The notes: generated by a model from the sequence alone, not told the origin. Positions 11,801 to 24,405 are shown, counted from the stretch's first letter. The stretch is 64,000 nt of DNA from Corylus avellana (GCF_901000735.1 NC_081551.1:18256545-18320544); one strand, 5' to 3'. Program-made: numbers and translations.

Positions 11801-13540
11801 ACATTTCTTTAAGTTTTAGAAAAGTAAGACAGGTCAGGGAATTGAGAGGCAGACAATAATTCTATGTAAAGTCAAAGGTACTATCATTAGTATTTGTGAT
11901 ATTTATCTAAAAGAACAGAACTCGAATTGCAAAAAATATAGTTGACATGGCAGTTACTTTGAATTAGTGTTATTTTAACAAAGTTTAAGGTTATCAAAAG
12001 CACACAAGACCTCAATCATATCTGATAGTTGTTTTTTGGTTGTGATCTGCTTCACATCACCACCTGCAGATAAACTAAGATCTTTATTATCATCTAACTA
12101 ATAGACAACAAACTAAGCAAGCCAACTAATTAAAGAAAAATTGCATATATAATACAACAATGCAACATAAAAAAGAAGAAAAGAAGCAACAGAATATAAA
12201 ACAGAGCAAATAATGCATATCAACTACAATCAAAATAAGCACTCAGGAAAGAAACGCTTGTAGCACAAAACAAGCATCATAAAGAAACCTTCTGCACAAG
12301 AGGTGTGTTTTTGTCCTTTCGAATCTCAGCAACAACCCCTTTAATATCCATTCCTGCATTGGCCATGAATGGTTACCCTCAAAACCTTACCTAACGCTTG
12401 GATATCAAAAATAACCGCAGAAGCAAAAAACCAAATATAAATGGCAAAGATATTAAAGCTAAATCAAATTCAGGGTATAGCGTGAAAACAAATGGTGGTG
12501 GTAGAAAAATGTTGAGAAACAAACAATCTACATAAGACTTATTTTCTCCACGTTACCTGCACAAAAGGCACGAGGCGAGCTGCTATCAACCAGAACACAT
12601 TTGACTCTCGGGTCCGATTCCCATTCATCAAGAAATTTTTTATATCTTATATCCATATCTGCATTACGAATAAGTTTCAAGTTAAATATAAAGCGAACCC
12701 AGCTGCTAAAGAAAAGCACAAGTATATTATTTACATCAATAACCAACATTCGGCATTAAGCCTTAACTTATTCATCCAAAAAAGACATTAAGTCTTAACT
12801 TATTCATCAAAAAAAGACATTAAGCCTTAACTTAAACACCACAATTTTTTCTATTTTCCCTGTCAGTTCATCAACTAATTGAGTTTGTTTTCATCATTAC
12901 TTGTAAACAGATGCAAGTTTTGATCAACTTTGAATAAACCAATCCTAGAACTTTCGCTTAGTATAGTATATAGCTTCCATTTGATAGGAAAATGGCCACA
13001 TTCCCCCCACCAATTACAAAAATTGCGTCCCACTGTCCCACAACCATCATCAGCACGAAGAATCATTTACTTCCACAAAAATCTCGATTTTTTTTTTTCA
13101 TTCTACAAATTTGAACTCTAAGAACCCTAAACACACAAAAATAGAGTTTCCTAACACAAAAATAAACATCCAAATCATCCAAATCATTTATCTATAAGCA
13201 TAAATAGTTGCACGAATTTCACCTAAAACACAGTACCCTTATGATTAAATAATTACTGCTTGAGCTTATAATTCAAAGAGGAAATGGGACCTAGGTTCAT
13301 TGCGTTGAGAGCCTTGGGGCGATCGAGGGTGATCACTGCGACGCCGCTCGGGTGAACGCTTCCCTTGACGAACTCGTCAATAGCGGCCATGCTCGCGAAG
13401 GTTCTGAAAGAGAGAGAGGCTTTCGAGGTTTTGAAGAAAGAGAAGCTGAGCGATTTTCGCCGCTGAGATCGAGTGGTTGGGTTCACGAAGAGAGACGATG
13501 ATTTGGCGAGGATTTGAGATGCTCCGAATAAGCTTCTCAT
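8879..13540 (-). CDS. 3-hydroxyisobutyryl-CoA hydrolase-like protein 3, mitochondrial (crotonase family)
   Basis: Ten exons (13540-13291, 12658-12557, 12353-12289, 11173-11039, 10938-10842, 10617-10488, 9973-9795, 9633-9506, 9409-9308, 8980-8879) join in frame to 429 aa. The first ~50 residues are rich in Ser, Arg and Lys with few acidic residues, as in a mitochondrial presequence. The crotonase fold follows: [42 protein letters not shown] and [13 protein letters not shown], which holds the Glu and Asp that are catalytic in this family. The end is [13 protein letters not shown]...EVEELRV, as in the plant At4g13360 type. HIBCH enzymes release 3-hydroxyisobutyrate from its CoA ester in valine breakdown; the exact substrate of this plant subtype is not established. 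The exon 1 donor (CTAG|GTCCCA) is weak but needed for the frame. Confidence 0.92.
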
Positions 13541-13624
13541 TGCCGTTTTTCTGAGTGAAAAGGAGTCATGCGAGTGAGAAAGGTATTTCACTAATTATTC
13601 ACCGATTTACCCTCACAGTTTTGA

Positions 13625-13820
13625 ACGGAGAAATGCTATTTGTGGATAAGTTTTTTATATTTGTTTTATATTTTTTTATAAATTTAATATATCAACCATT
13701 AAATTTGTTGGGTCTACTACTGACTTATATGGAGTCTATATAAGCCTACAAATCTAATGGTTAATTTGTAAAATAAGATTGACCACCGGCAGTTCACTTG
13801 TGTGCAATACTGCCATTCTT
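13625..13820. repeat. Imperfect inverted repeat, MITE-like
   Basis: The core is a palindrome: CAACCATTAAATTTGTTGG pairs with the complement of CCTACAAATCTAATGGTTAA across a short loop (13693-13775). Outer arms start at GAAATGCTATTTGTGG and end near TACTGCCATTC. A related core (TTAGCCATTAGATTTGTAG) sits near 53225, so this is a dispersed family. The ends are approximate. Confidence 0.4.
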
Positions 13821-14211
13821 TTTGAAACAAGATATTATAAATGAAGACTATCATTTAATTATAAGGATAAAATTTGTGCATTTAAAGGAATACATAGAGT
13901 TAACGTTGACACATTTTAAAGTATTAATTAAATGATTAAATTTGTATATTTTTATAAGTTTAAATTTTTAAGGTAAGTGCTGATTTTTTTGAAGGGGAAG
14001 ACATTCAGGTAAGTGCTGATTTAACATATATCAAAACACATGTCACGACTTCAAACTGTGTCTCCATTATTCATATCGTATTTCAATTAAATATTCTATG
14101 CGTTTAACGACACTTATTAAATAGAAATTGAATATATTGCATTCCTCTAAATAGAGGGCAAAAGTCGTATAAACATGTTAACTTTGTATCACAATTTTGT
14201 AAGATTTTTGT

Positions 14212-14290
14212 CTTTAAGGAGTAGCTCAAAGGAACTACGCCTTCTGAAGCAGAAATTACTGGTTCAATTTTTTTTTTTTTTTCCTTGTGC
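14212..14290 (+). mobile_element. Possible tRNA-derived SINE remnant
   Basis: TAGCTCAAAGG at 14222 resembles a pol III A box. GGTTCAATT at 14261 resembles a decayed B box at about the right spacing. A T-run follows immediately. The piece is too short and decayed to classify, and no target-site duplication was found. Confidence 0.3.
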
Positions 14291-14621
14291 CAACATGTAA
14301 AAAAACAAAATTTCTACGGTTTTTCAAGGTAACTTTAATGTAGTCAAGGGCTCACAATTTCTGGCATATATAGAACGATTACACTTGGGCTGGGCCTAGG
14401 TCACCAGCTGTTCTTTATTACATGGGTCAGTGATGGGCTTAGGCCCTAGCTTTGTTCATGGCCCTGGTTTGGTTTCTCCATTTAGAATTTCAGTCCAAGC
14501 TCTTGAGCCTGCTAATCTTTATGATGATGCCTTCCTTACACATGCATGCTTGCCATTTTCATTTTCTTTATTTTGTGTGGTTATCATCAAGAGAAAAACA
14601 CCAAATAAACTATCATAATAT

Positions 14622-14810
14622 GAATAATGCTATTATTCACACTTATTTATGATATGCATGTCATATCGGTTGACTTGATATATTTTAAACGACTTACACT
14701 TTTATTTTTTTAAGTGACTGACATGATAAATCATTTAAAACATGTCATATCAACTGAATGTAATATAAGTATGAGTGTTGATAAACAGATGTTAAGAGTA
14801 ACATTACTCC
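14622..14810. mobile_element. MITE-like element, ~190 bp
   Basis: The left end GAATAATGCTATTATTCACA is complementary to the right end, which reads GGAGTAATGTTACTCTTAACA on the other strand. Inner arms match as GTTGACTTGATATATTTTAA against GTTGATATGACATGTTTTAA, so it is essentially one imperfect hairpin. It is non-coding. A similar arm occurs near 53905-54020. Confidence 0.55.
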
Positions 14811-15393
14811 TATAATATTTTAAAGAATGAGTGAAAAATATGGTCATTTTGGGATTTGAAATGAAATATTTGATTCACATAATTGGTGTATAAACTTTAA
14901 GAGATTTCATACATGTAGCAATATTGATCTCTTCCGGCCAGTCACATGTACTGATAGGTTAACACCCACCCAGACCCAGAGACATGAAGCAATTTCTTTC
15001 CACCAGTTTGTTTACAAGCAACACATCGCTCAAGAAGACAAAAAGACCAAGATAAAGTAATTCACAAAGCTTTAAATACCAACAACTCAAACTCTAATAA
15101 AGACAAACACACCATTCAAGGCCAAACCATCTCCTACATCTCCTACGTCTCCTATCCCATGAAGTTATCCATATCCATATGGGCATTTATTTGTTATCAC
15201 ACTATGCGAGAAACCTAGGATAACGATTCACAGTCTAAATTGTTAGCAACTTGAGCATATAATGTGAGAGATAAATTTATTTGAGCGGTAAATTCCATAT
15301 AAAGTTTCTCACATTACGTTTTCAAATACTAACAATTCATACAGATAACTACCGTGAATCACCGTCCAAAACATAGACATAGACATAATTAGC

Positions 15394-17356
15394 TTATACA
15401 TGCTCTTGAGTATGACAAATATCGAAGCCCAGGACACTCCGTAGCACATCAAGGAGGCGGAGGTGAGCAGTGAGCTGTGGAAAATGGCCGTCGGCGTCGA
15501 TGTTCTCCACAGTCGATTTTCCCTTGATTTTCTTCTGCATGTAGGATGGAACAGAATTCGGGACGATGATGTCATTGGTGATCTGAATGATAGTGCATGG
15601 GGTGACAACCTTGTCGAGAATGTCTCGTTCATCGCTGTAAAACACAGTTTTAGCCAAAGGCAGTGCCACTTCTGGTCTCATTCTTTTCAAGCATTTTGCA
15701 AACTTATCAACCGAGAGGGGATCTTTTGGGTCCACCACAAGAGACGCAAATCCTGTAGCCCAATTCTCATAATTGGTTTCAATGCTTGAGATTATCTGCT
15801 CAATGTCTGATTTTGAAAAACCCCCCTCATAATCATCAATGTTTATGTACCTATATACGTACCATAATGTAGCATGAGACATTTTTGGACTTGTTAATTT
15901 GTTTGAGACATAACTAGCAATTTGAACATATGTACAATATATATACATAATTTTATATATATATATATAAACACATGAAGAATTGAATGATTAGTAATTT
16001 TGTATCTCATTTTCGGATTAGACTTGAGTGGTCTCTGTGATGTTAAGTTTTCCCTTTTTTAATTGTGGACAAGAGAAACTAACAATTCATTGGCCATGGG
16101 CCACAAATATATATAAACCTAACATAAAAAAGAACAAGACAAAGGAGTCCGGCACCATCAACATTCAACAACCATATGTATTTTGGGTCCACGTGTTAGG
16201 TTGGCTCATCGTAGAGGATAAAGTACATCAAATTACAACCTTATTCAATATTCATCATTCGCACACTCAAAACAGATCCAGTTAGTTGTTAGCTAGGTTA
16301 GAGCTAGACGTCATGGTTTTCACCTCTTCTACATATTATCCATGTCCATGTACTTAATTATCAGTCGTTACTCTTCTACCAAAAACATAAAAAGAAAGAA
16401 ACTAAAACAGAAGAAGGCTCCTCTTTATGTCATATTTGGCGTGCGTAAGCACATTAATTGAGATGATTTAGATGATTTGGCAGTAAAAACCTCATGAACA
16501 AAGGCTGGTAAAAAAAAAAAAAAAAGACTGATTTTCAGTGTGATGATTTAACATTGTATCATAGAAAAAAAGTATCATTTCAAATCTTAACTCTATTATT
16601 CACTTCTATTTAATTAAAATATTTTACGATCAAGTCCACCTATGAAGAGAAGGGTAAAAATATTTGATTAAATCATTGAATTTACTTCTTTCTATCAATT
16701 TAAACTTCTAAAATAATTAATATTTTAACTTAACAAAATTCAAGTTATATAACAGTCTATTAAATAACATTTCTCCGGGTATTAAATGAAACCATCTCGA
16801 AAGAAGAGGCTTTGCAATTAAATGGGTATGCTTGAATCATATTCCAAAAAGAGAAAGAGAAAGCGAAAGAAATGGAAAGAAAAGAGAAAATATAACAACA
16901 AACAAAGAGAATTAGCTAGAGAAGAGATGATAAACAAAAACTTCCCAAAAGAGAAAGCAATTAGCAATAGAAAGAGTCAAAGAGAGACGTTTTTATTTTT
17001 GTAAATACCTTGGGGAAGCTCCGATGAGTATGAGCTGCTTGAAAAGCTCGGGTCTTTTGATGGAAGCGATGCATCCAATCATACCGGACATGGAGTGCCC
17101 AACAAAGACCAAAGATTGAAGGTTCATCTCATCAAGGAGAGCGATTAAGTCATTGGCAAAGGCATCGTAGGAAGAGTACTTGAGAGGATTGAAGAGGGTG
17201 TGATCCTCAACAGCACCGGAAAAGCTCCAGTCGAAAACAACAACCCGGAAGTGTTGAGCCAAGTCGGGCAGGATTTTGTCCCACTATGGTTTCCCTGCCT
17301 GAGCCAACTGTTTTCGTGTTCATGGCAGTTGAGAGCCCCTTGTCTAGCAACACCAT
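15394..17356 (-). pseudogene. DLK2: DLK2-type (D14-LIKE2) alpha/beta hydrolase with frame-breaking deletion
   Basis: Exon 1 is 17356-17009 and exon 2 is 15850-15394 (stop TAA). The start MVLLDKGLSTAMNTKTVGSG and the later peptides FRVVVFDWSFSGAV, VFVGHSMSGMIGC, YINIDDYEGGFSKSDIE and DADGHFPQLTAH place it in the D14/KAI2/DLK2 family, closest to DLK2. The triad residues survive: Ser in GHSMSG, Asp in ITNDIIVP, His in DGHFPQ. Around 17281-17285, ETIV is joined directly to WDKILPDLAQ in another frame. The ~11 residues expected between them, with the HGxGG oxyanion-hole loop, are missing, and the loss fits 35 nt, which shifts the frame. No ATG restores the downstream frame. DLK2 is a strigolactone/karrikin-receptor relative of unclear ligand. 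This copy looks non-functional unless the deletion is an assembly error. Confidence 0.85.
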
Positions 17357-19529
17357 GTTCGGAACAAGAAGAAAACAACAACAGCGAAGAAATACTAAGA
17401 AGGTAGTAGATAAAAAGCTAAAAGCTGCTTGGTGCTGTTTGCGGTTCGTTTGGCCTTCAATATATAGAACAAAGAGTGGCTTATTTGTAATTAAATAAAG
17501 AAAACTACTGTATATGTTGGTTAATTAACATATACAGTAACATTACTTTTCAGGCCTGCTATACATGTACATATATAGAGTTGAATTTGTAATTAATATA
17601 ATTTTATTGAGAAAATTTAAATTAATTAAGAAGAATTAATACATTTTTCAAGTATATATAAAAGCACAAGCGACTTTGTTCAACTAAATTAATTGGCATT
17701 AATTGAATCTTACTTTTTGAATCCATCACTTCACTATCAAGATATGAGACAGTAGCCGAATGACCAAATGGATAGGTCGACCTCAAGAAAGAATGAAATG
17801 AAATAATTACACTCTTTTCATATAAATTATCGGTAAAATTATTTTATTGTCATTGACTTGATGATCGTATTTTTTTTCTCTCATTTATCAGTATTTAATC
17901 CAATCTCATACTCTGATATCGAATAATATAAATATTAAGTAAAATTCCCCTTTAAAAACGGACTTATTACGATATTTCTTGTCAATAACACCAAGAAATC
18001 AATCACTATAAATAAATATCTAAATGAACTGTTTTTAAGTCAAAAAGAAAAATATGTGAGGGGAAATGAGGATGTGGAAAAGTCAAAAGAATTTGTTGTT
18101 TTTTTTGGCATGCACCTCACATTTTGATGAGTAGAGCTAAGCAGGTGGAAAAGTAAAAGGGAAAAAGAGCTGGTCTAACGCCATTATTAAAGAGTTAGAG
18201 CACCTTATTATTGCTGGCTGGAGATGAGAAACGTCGGGAGAGCCAATCTCGGCACTCCATTAGCAGGGAGGTTAAAAAAAGTAATAACAGTTGACGAAGG
18301 AGATTAATTTTAGTGTGGACGTTATGATGATTAATTAGTGACTTTGACTTTTGAGGTCTTCTGGGAAGTGGGAATAGGATCCAAAATTTGCGCTTAGGAT
18401 CAATAATGCATTTAATTTAGTTTTAGGATCTGTTTGAAATTGCATTTGAAGGGTTTAAAAGTACTTTTAACACTCAAAAAGTTTGCTTGAAAAAAAAAAG
18501 TAATTATTTAGTAAAAAAATTAACACTGCTTTTAAGGGTCTAAAAAGCCTAAAAATGATCAAAAAGTACTTTTAGTTAAAACTTAAATATAAAAATTTTG
18601 CCCGAAAACTTTTTTTAACTTAAAAATTTTATTTTTCAAAGAGAATCCCAAATAAGTCCTCAGGCTTCGAAGTCATGGTTTTCTTTCACCTTTTTAAGAA
18701 AAGGGAAAAACAAAAACAAAAAACCAGACGGGATCTTTCAACCTTTAAGAGTGGGAGAGGCCTTATATTTGACTTGTCAGAGCATGAAATTCTAGAAGAA
18801 CTAGAGATTTTTATTTCATTGGATAAAATTTTCCTTTAGAATTAGATCGGAAGAAATTTCTTTTATCTAATCTATTAATAAATTGCATTGGAGAGGATCC
18901 TATTCTCCAACCTCTGCAACTCAATTTAGAAAAAAAATAATAATAATATCATTTTCCATTATGAAAAGAACAAAAAAAGTGGGGGAAAAAAGCTAAATTG
19001 AGTGAATCATATGACAATATACATATATTATTAAATTTAGATGTAGATCTCCAATAATTTACTTTCAGATTGCTAACAATTCGGGTAGCAAATATGAAAA
19101 ATTCTTTTATGGGACCACCTGGCCGAGACAAATTTTAAAATAAATTATAGATTTTTAAATTACGCAATTTCAAGCCTTTCCTTCCATCGAAGGGCTTAAA
19201 AAATGCCACATATTAAAAATTGTAACATGTAATCAACGCAATTAAAAATAATTTTTCTCTCAAAATGCTTATTTTTACTTTTGCAAATATGTTTATTCTT
19301 CATAAAATCAAAAGACGGCTTCAAGTTCAAAACTTTTTTACATCATAAAGAGCAAGAATGTCATGATGAAAATATACTCAATCTTTTATCAGTAACATGT
19401 CATCTTTTAAATAAATAGCATTTTTTAAGCCATTCGAATATTCGATACAAGAAACGACCTGAATTTGGTAATTTGAGAACTACAGCTTCATAAAAATTGC
19501 ATGAAATTTTGATCCGCAACTCTCTTCAA
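17357..19529. other. Intergenic, AT-rich, no gene seen
   Basis: The first few hundred bases should hold the promoter of the DLK2-like locus. Further on there are homopolymer runs and a weak inverted region near 18420-18660 (TAAAAGTACTTTTAACA and AAAAAGTACTTTTAGTTAA) that may be an old MITE. I found no gene. Confidence 0.5.
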
Positions 19530-20123
19530 GGGAATAGGATCATCTCCAGTCCATAATGGATTGGAAAATATTCAGTTCATGGTTGAAATTTTTTCTTAGA
19601 AATCTTATAGCCACATATAGGACACTTGTCCCACTACAAAAAATAAAAAATAAAAAAATAATATTTCAGATTAAAAAAATAAGGGGTGGCTGGCCACCCC
19701 ATCTTAGCCATAGGGGGTGGCCAGACCATCCCATTTTAGTTAGGGGTGGCTCTCCCAATGGCTGGCCAGGGGTGGCCGAACCACCCCCCAAGTGGTTCGG
19801 CCACCCCCTAAACCAAAACTATATATATATATCGTTTGGCCCTTGGGGGTGGCCAGACCACCCCAAGGGGGCAAACAAATTTATTATTTTTTTTTTTAGA
19901 TCTGGCCCTTGGGGGTGGCCGGGCCACCCCCCAGCCCCAACTAGGGTGTTGGCCGGCCCCAATGTGGCCAGTCACCCCTTTAATTTTTTATAATTTTTTA
20001 AAAATATATAATATATTTTTTATTTTTTATTAAAGGGACAGATGTCCTATTTATAAAAGAGATCTTGACCATTAACTGGATATTCTTCAATCTAAAATGG
20101 ACTGGAAAGGATCATGTTCCCCC
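19530..20123. mobile_element. 594-bp non-autonomous DNA transposon with ~53-bp TIRs and GGTGGCC-rich core
   Basis: The left end runs GGGAATAGGATCATCTCC, AGTCCATAATGGATTGG, AATATTCAGTTCATGGT. The reverse complement of the right end reads GGGGAACATGATCCTTTCC, AGTCCATTTTAGATTGA, AATATCCAGTTAATGGT. That is about 53 bp of imperfect terminal inverted repeat. Between them, 19683-19980 is a dense set of GGGGTGGCC/GGCCACCCC palindromes, far more GC-rich than the surroundings. There is no transposase. TIR length is compatible with a Mutator-like element, but no 9-bp target duplication is clear. Confidence 0.7.
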
Positions 20124-20152
20124 ATCAAGACTATCTCACATTTATTAATGGG

Positions 20153-20324
20153 AAATGCTAAGCATTTTTCTAGTGTTCTCCTAATATCCTCCCAACTGTG
20201 ATATGACTTTAAAAATTATCGTTGAATTTGAGATTATTATTATTGACTTTTAATTTATTGGTGATTTTAAAAATCACATCACAGTTAAGAAGACGCCAAA
20301 AGAATATTAGAATAACGCCTAATT
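20153..20324. mobile_element. MITE-like element, ~170 bp
   Basis: The left arm AAATGCTAAGCATTTTTC ... CCAACTGTGATATGACTTT pairs with the right arm, whose reverse complement is AAATTAGGCGTTATTC ... TTAACTGTGATGTGATTTT. It is non-coding. It lies 30 bp downstream of the preceding TIR element. Confidence 0.5.
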
Positions 20325-22499
20325 TTTTTCTTTATTAATTCAATTGATATTAAATATGAAAAACAAAAATAAAAAATGATTGGAATCTTCATTCCTTAAA
20401 ACTAATATATATATTCTTACAAAAAAAAAAAAACTAATATATATATATATAATGGAAATGAGATCCTAAACAAAATTTTCGTATCCCTATTAATTAGGGA
20501 TTTGTAAAAAGAAGTTTTTGGCCCCTGGCAATAAGAAAAGCAAACAAGCCTGCTGGCTGCTGCAGTGTGGGGTCAATCAAAAGAAAGCAAATAATGAAGA
20601 GGTGGGATTTATGAGGAGCAGTTGTGTTCAGACACCAAAAGGACCCTTTTGTCTTCTTCTGCTGATATTTATCTGACATTGAGACCCTATATCAGTCCAA
20701 GCCTTAGCTTTTCGCCATTAAAGCTGCCATGCCCCCACCACGTTCCTTATCATATCACAAATGCCAGATGCATGAATCTTTATTTTTTTCCTACTTCATC
20801 TAAATACAAATTTACCCCCTCCCCTTAAAAAAAAATTAAATTAAATTAAATAACAACAATAAGTAGAGCGGGAAATGCAGCTGGGATCCGGCTTTTATGT
20901 GATAGTGAAAACTATATAATTGTGGATCCATGTAGTTGCAGTTATTGACAAAAATTATAACTACATTTACATTAACCCGTATTCACATCTGCATTATGCA
21001 ATTACTAACCAATATCATTGTGGTTATTAAACGCTACCAGCATATCAGGTAGTAAGCTTTTTTGGGTTTTATTAGGTCATATTTTAAATGATTTTGAAAA
21101 TATTTTGGATCTTTTTTTTTTTTTTTGATGAAATCTATACATTGATTTCATATTCCAGTTTAAAAATAATAAAGAAAATATGAACAATCCATGATGAGCT
21201 CATCTAAAAAAATACAAATTACAAAGCGTGGATACATACGCATTTGCATATGTGGATAATGAATATTGATGGCGTATGTGTAGCCCTATAAATAAGTGAA
21301 ATGGAGAGTATTGGTTTACCATTAATATTTAATGGCTTATATTATGCCATGTAATCTAATCTAAATATTTAAATAAATGTTCCTTTATTTTACTTTACTG
21401 ATAATTTTTTTTTTTTAAAAAAAGTTTGATGTTACCGATGAACCTCTCCGGATCACGACTCTTGTGTTGATAAGTTTTAAGCTTATACATTCAAATTAGG
21501 ACTAAAGTACCAATAACGTCAACTAATTAAGTGGCTAACAACTTGATGGGGATACGATGTCAAGTCCTTGACAACACATTAATACAGTTGTGTGCAATAA
21601 AAACATTAGATTTATTCTGATTTTTTAAAAGAAATAAAGTTATAAAAGGATTTTTTTTTTTTTATGTTAATAAAAAAATAACGAGGGCGAATGACCAGCC
21701 AACTAATTATGAGTGGGAATTAAATATGTGGCCTGTAAAATATATAAAAGATTATATAATAATTATAATAATAACGTACACCCACTTAATTAAGGTTGAT
21801 GATGGGCATGGGGAGCAGCTTTAAAATTGTTTTTTCCCCAATTGGTGCTAGTAACGACAACATTGATTAAAAACCAGTTTGGTCGATTTCGATACCTTCC
21901 AAAAATTGCCTCTTTGTTAATGCCTTTTTGCTCCGACAACATTGATTAGTGCCGCACTTGTGGGATATTTGCAATTTTTTGCAAATTCCCTCTTTGTTAG
22001 GGTTGGGGAGAACTTTTGATCTTTCGTTCCTCTCCTCTCCTCATCTTTTGCTTCCTTCCCTCTCTTTTTTCTCACTTTATGAGCTAAACTATTTTGGTTT
22101 TTTTTTTTTTTTTTTTTCGTCTTTTTCCTCTCCTTTGTCCCATTTTTTGTTTTAGCCCCTCTCCTACAGCCACTAAGCTCAGATTCGCCAAGTCATTTTT
22201 TGGTTCTGGCTTGGATCTTGGATCGAAGTGGTCTAAGCCCGATCTACTGTCCCTCGTCAAACCCACGTAGACTCGCGCTCTGGCTCTGTCCGTGTCCATT
22301 GCCTCCTTGTGTCGCTTTCCAGCAGCCTCGCTCTGAGGCTTGTTTTCTTCCGGCGTCGCTTTTTGTTTTTGTGGTTTTTTTGCTTTTGTCACTTTTTCAT
22401 TGTATTTCTTTTCCAGTTTTTCCCGGTTCATTTCTTGCCTGTTTTTTCTATTTTCTTGTGGTTTTTTGTTTCTGTTTTTGTTGCTTGTAATAAGGCTAT
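20325..22499. other. Intergenic, no gene recognised
   Basis: This is AT-rich with several homopolymers. A short partial duplication starts with CGACAACATTGATTA at 21856 and again at 21934. The C/T-rich stretch 22000-22500 gives open frames on both strands, but these are low-complexity and match no family I know. Confidence 0.4.
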
Positions 22500-22937
22500 G
22501 TCCTCTCTCTTAATCTGCTCACTTGATGATATGTGGGGTATTCGCTTTTGGCCCAAACCCTTGAGTTGTGGATGTAAACGGTATCCTGACTATCGGATTG
22601 AGGAGGATGAGTTTCGGTATGGGAGTTTTCTGTTCTCAGGGCCGAGGAATAAGAGTTACCTATGCATTGGATTGAGTCTGTTTAGAACAGATCTGTTGTT
22701 AAAACTGAAGACTAGTCATGAATTAACGGATGTTAATGTCATTGATGTTAATGTCATTGATAGGTCTTGAATGTTTGATTTATAATGTATGTATCTTTGA
22801 TGTCGGTAACCTCGTAGTTTTGGCTATGATTTGTTTCAAAACTTTTTGTTCTGTTTGTAGGAGTTTTTGCTTGCGATCTTTTCGTCAATGAATGAGTATG
22901 AAATGTCTTCCCTTAAAAAAAATAAAAAAATAAAAAC
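22500..22937 (+). mobile_element. Possible LINE 3' end with A-rich tail
   Basis: A unique stretch passes into a G/T-rich segment that reads like a plant LINE 3' region (TTGTAGGAGTTTTTGCTTGC, CAATGAATGAGTATG). It ends in an A-rich tail at about 22915-22937. The last ~165 bases recur at 30035 after the gap, where the tail is a longer pure A run. The 5' end and target duplication were not found. An 89-codon frame at 22501-22767 is not recognised. Confidence 0.35.
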
Positions 22938-23410
22938 CTATTTGTACACGTAATTGTGTTACACATTTCGGTGATGCAATTATATGATGAGCTATTAATT
23001 CTGATGTACTCAATGTTGCCAACATAAATAAATAAATAAATAAAGTTTGCACTTAAGTTCGAAGGAGGAATCGTGTTTGACAAGTTGACATAAACATTAT
23101 ACTCATAATGTTTTATGAGATTCCGAGTAGATTCTCTTTGTTGGGCGTAAAATATTTTTTAACTTGAGAAAAGTGGTTATTTTTTGCTAGTTTTTTGCAA
23201 TCTTGAAAATTGTTTGAAAAATATTTTTTTGGCATTCGACTCGTATGAAAAATCAACAAATATTTATTATATTTTCATATAATATGAGGAGTTGTGGTGA
23301 AGAGAGAGAGAGAGAGTGAAGAAGAGATGAAAAGGAAGAAAGTATCTCAGAGATAAGATTGAGATCTAATACAATTATCGGCCCATATTGCTTTCAAATA
23401 TTAGACAAAC

Positions 23411-23512
23411 AATTGTGAGTGGGTCCTTGTGAGACCCACTTGCCTAAGCAGGTGTTTGGTAGCATAAGACCTGCTTGGACAGGTAAGCTTCATAAGCGGT
23501 CCTCTCACAATA
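23411..23512. mobile_element. Compact hairpin MITE (~100 bp), copy 1
   Basis: AATTGTGAGTGGGTCC ... GCCTAAGCAGGT pairs with the reverse complement of ACCTGCTTGGACAGGTAAGC ... GGTCCTCTCACAAT, giving arms of about 45 bp around a short loop. The second copy of the block carries it at 30696-30798. Confidence 0.5.
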
Positions 23513-24216
23513 ATCTGTTCGGGGGTGTGAGAGAGTGGTGAAAAATAGTTTAAGCAGATGAGAAGCGTACACCATATTATAGCTTATGAATGTAATTGTT
23601 TTCAGTCAACCAAAATATTTTCAATGTCACCAATATTTTATACTATGCCAAATACTAAAAAGTAGTATGTATAATATATATTTTAAAATATTTTACGTCA
23701 AAACAAACCAAACTACAAAATTTTAAATTCACATCTACCCAATGGAGAGAAAGCCCAGTAGCAATTGCTTTATGGTTGGAGCAACAAAATGGATAGATGA
23801 TGCGTATATAAACCAAAAAGTATGTGTAGCTAGTTAGTGCCTCCATTTTAAATTTTTTTTATTTTTTTTATTTTGTGTATTTGAAGGGTAGTGTTGTTCA
23901 AAAATTTTAATAATAATAATACATTAAATTGCAATATGCTTTAAAATGTACTAAATAGAAGAAATAGAGAAATTTTAAAATGGAGACATCCTTTTCCCTC
24001 ACTAGTCGGATATTTGCAACTTTTTGGCTTCAATGCCGCCTCTGGGACCATCAACTTTAGAAGGTATACGTCTTGTTTGGAGCGGCAAAAATCGAACCTT
24101 TTTGTTTGATCTTTGCATGTGAAAGGATTTAATACTTTTTTTTTTTTTTTTTTTTATTTGGCTTCTAACATAGAGGAGAAGATTCTTTAATCATGCAAAA
24201 CATGGGAAAAGGAAGA

Positions 24217-24405
24217 ATGAAAAGACAATAAGCAAACTGACAAAAAAAAAAAAAATCACAATTATATGAGGCCGCAATCGATGTTAATTTTGTTCTAGAG
24301 CACTATATATATATATATATATATATAAAAGGAAAATGAAAAGACAGTAAGCAAAGAGACAAAGAAAAAAAAAATCACCATTATATGAGGCCGCAATCGA
24401 GGATT
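24217..24405. repeat. Local tandem duplication (~115-bp unit) around a TA microsatellite
   Basis: GAAAAGACAATAAGCAAAC ... TTATATGAGGCCGCAATCGA occurs twice, starting near 24218 and 24336, separated by a (TA)n run. In the second block (about 31500-31677) the same structure is present, but the TA run is much shorter. Confidence 0.7.

Larger units (their letters stand above)
13541..15393. other. Intergenic with small repeats
   Basis: This is an AT-rich stretch between the CoA-hydrolase start and the end of the DLK2-like gene. It contains the MITE-like and SINE-like pieces listed separately. The part next to 15393 is probably the 3' UTR of the DLK2-like locus. I see no further gene. Confidence 0.5.

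Noticed and set aside
18410..18660. Another MITE
   Set aside because: AAAAGTACTTTTA motifs repeat, but the arms pair poorly and no ends can be set.
19683..19980. CRISPR-like array from regularly repeated GGTGGCC palindromes
   Set aside because: Repeats are irregular, without unique spacers, and lie inside a TIR transposon in a plant nuclear genome.
22084..22770. Open frames in the C/T-rich region
   Set aside because: Low-complexity sequence gives overlapping frames on both strands; none resembles a protein family.
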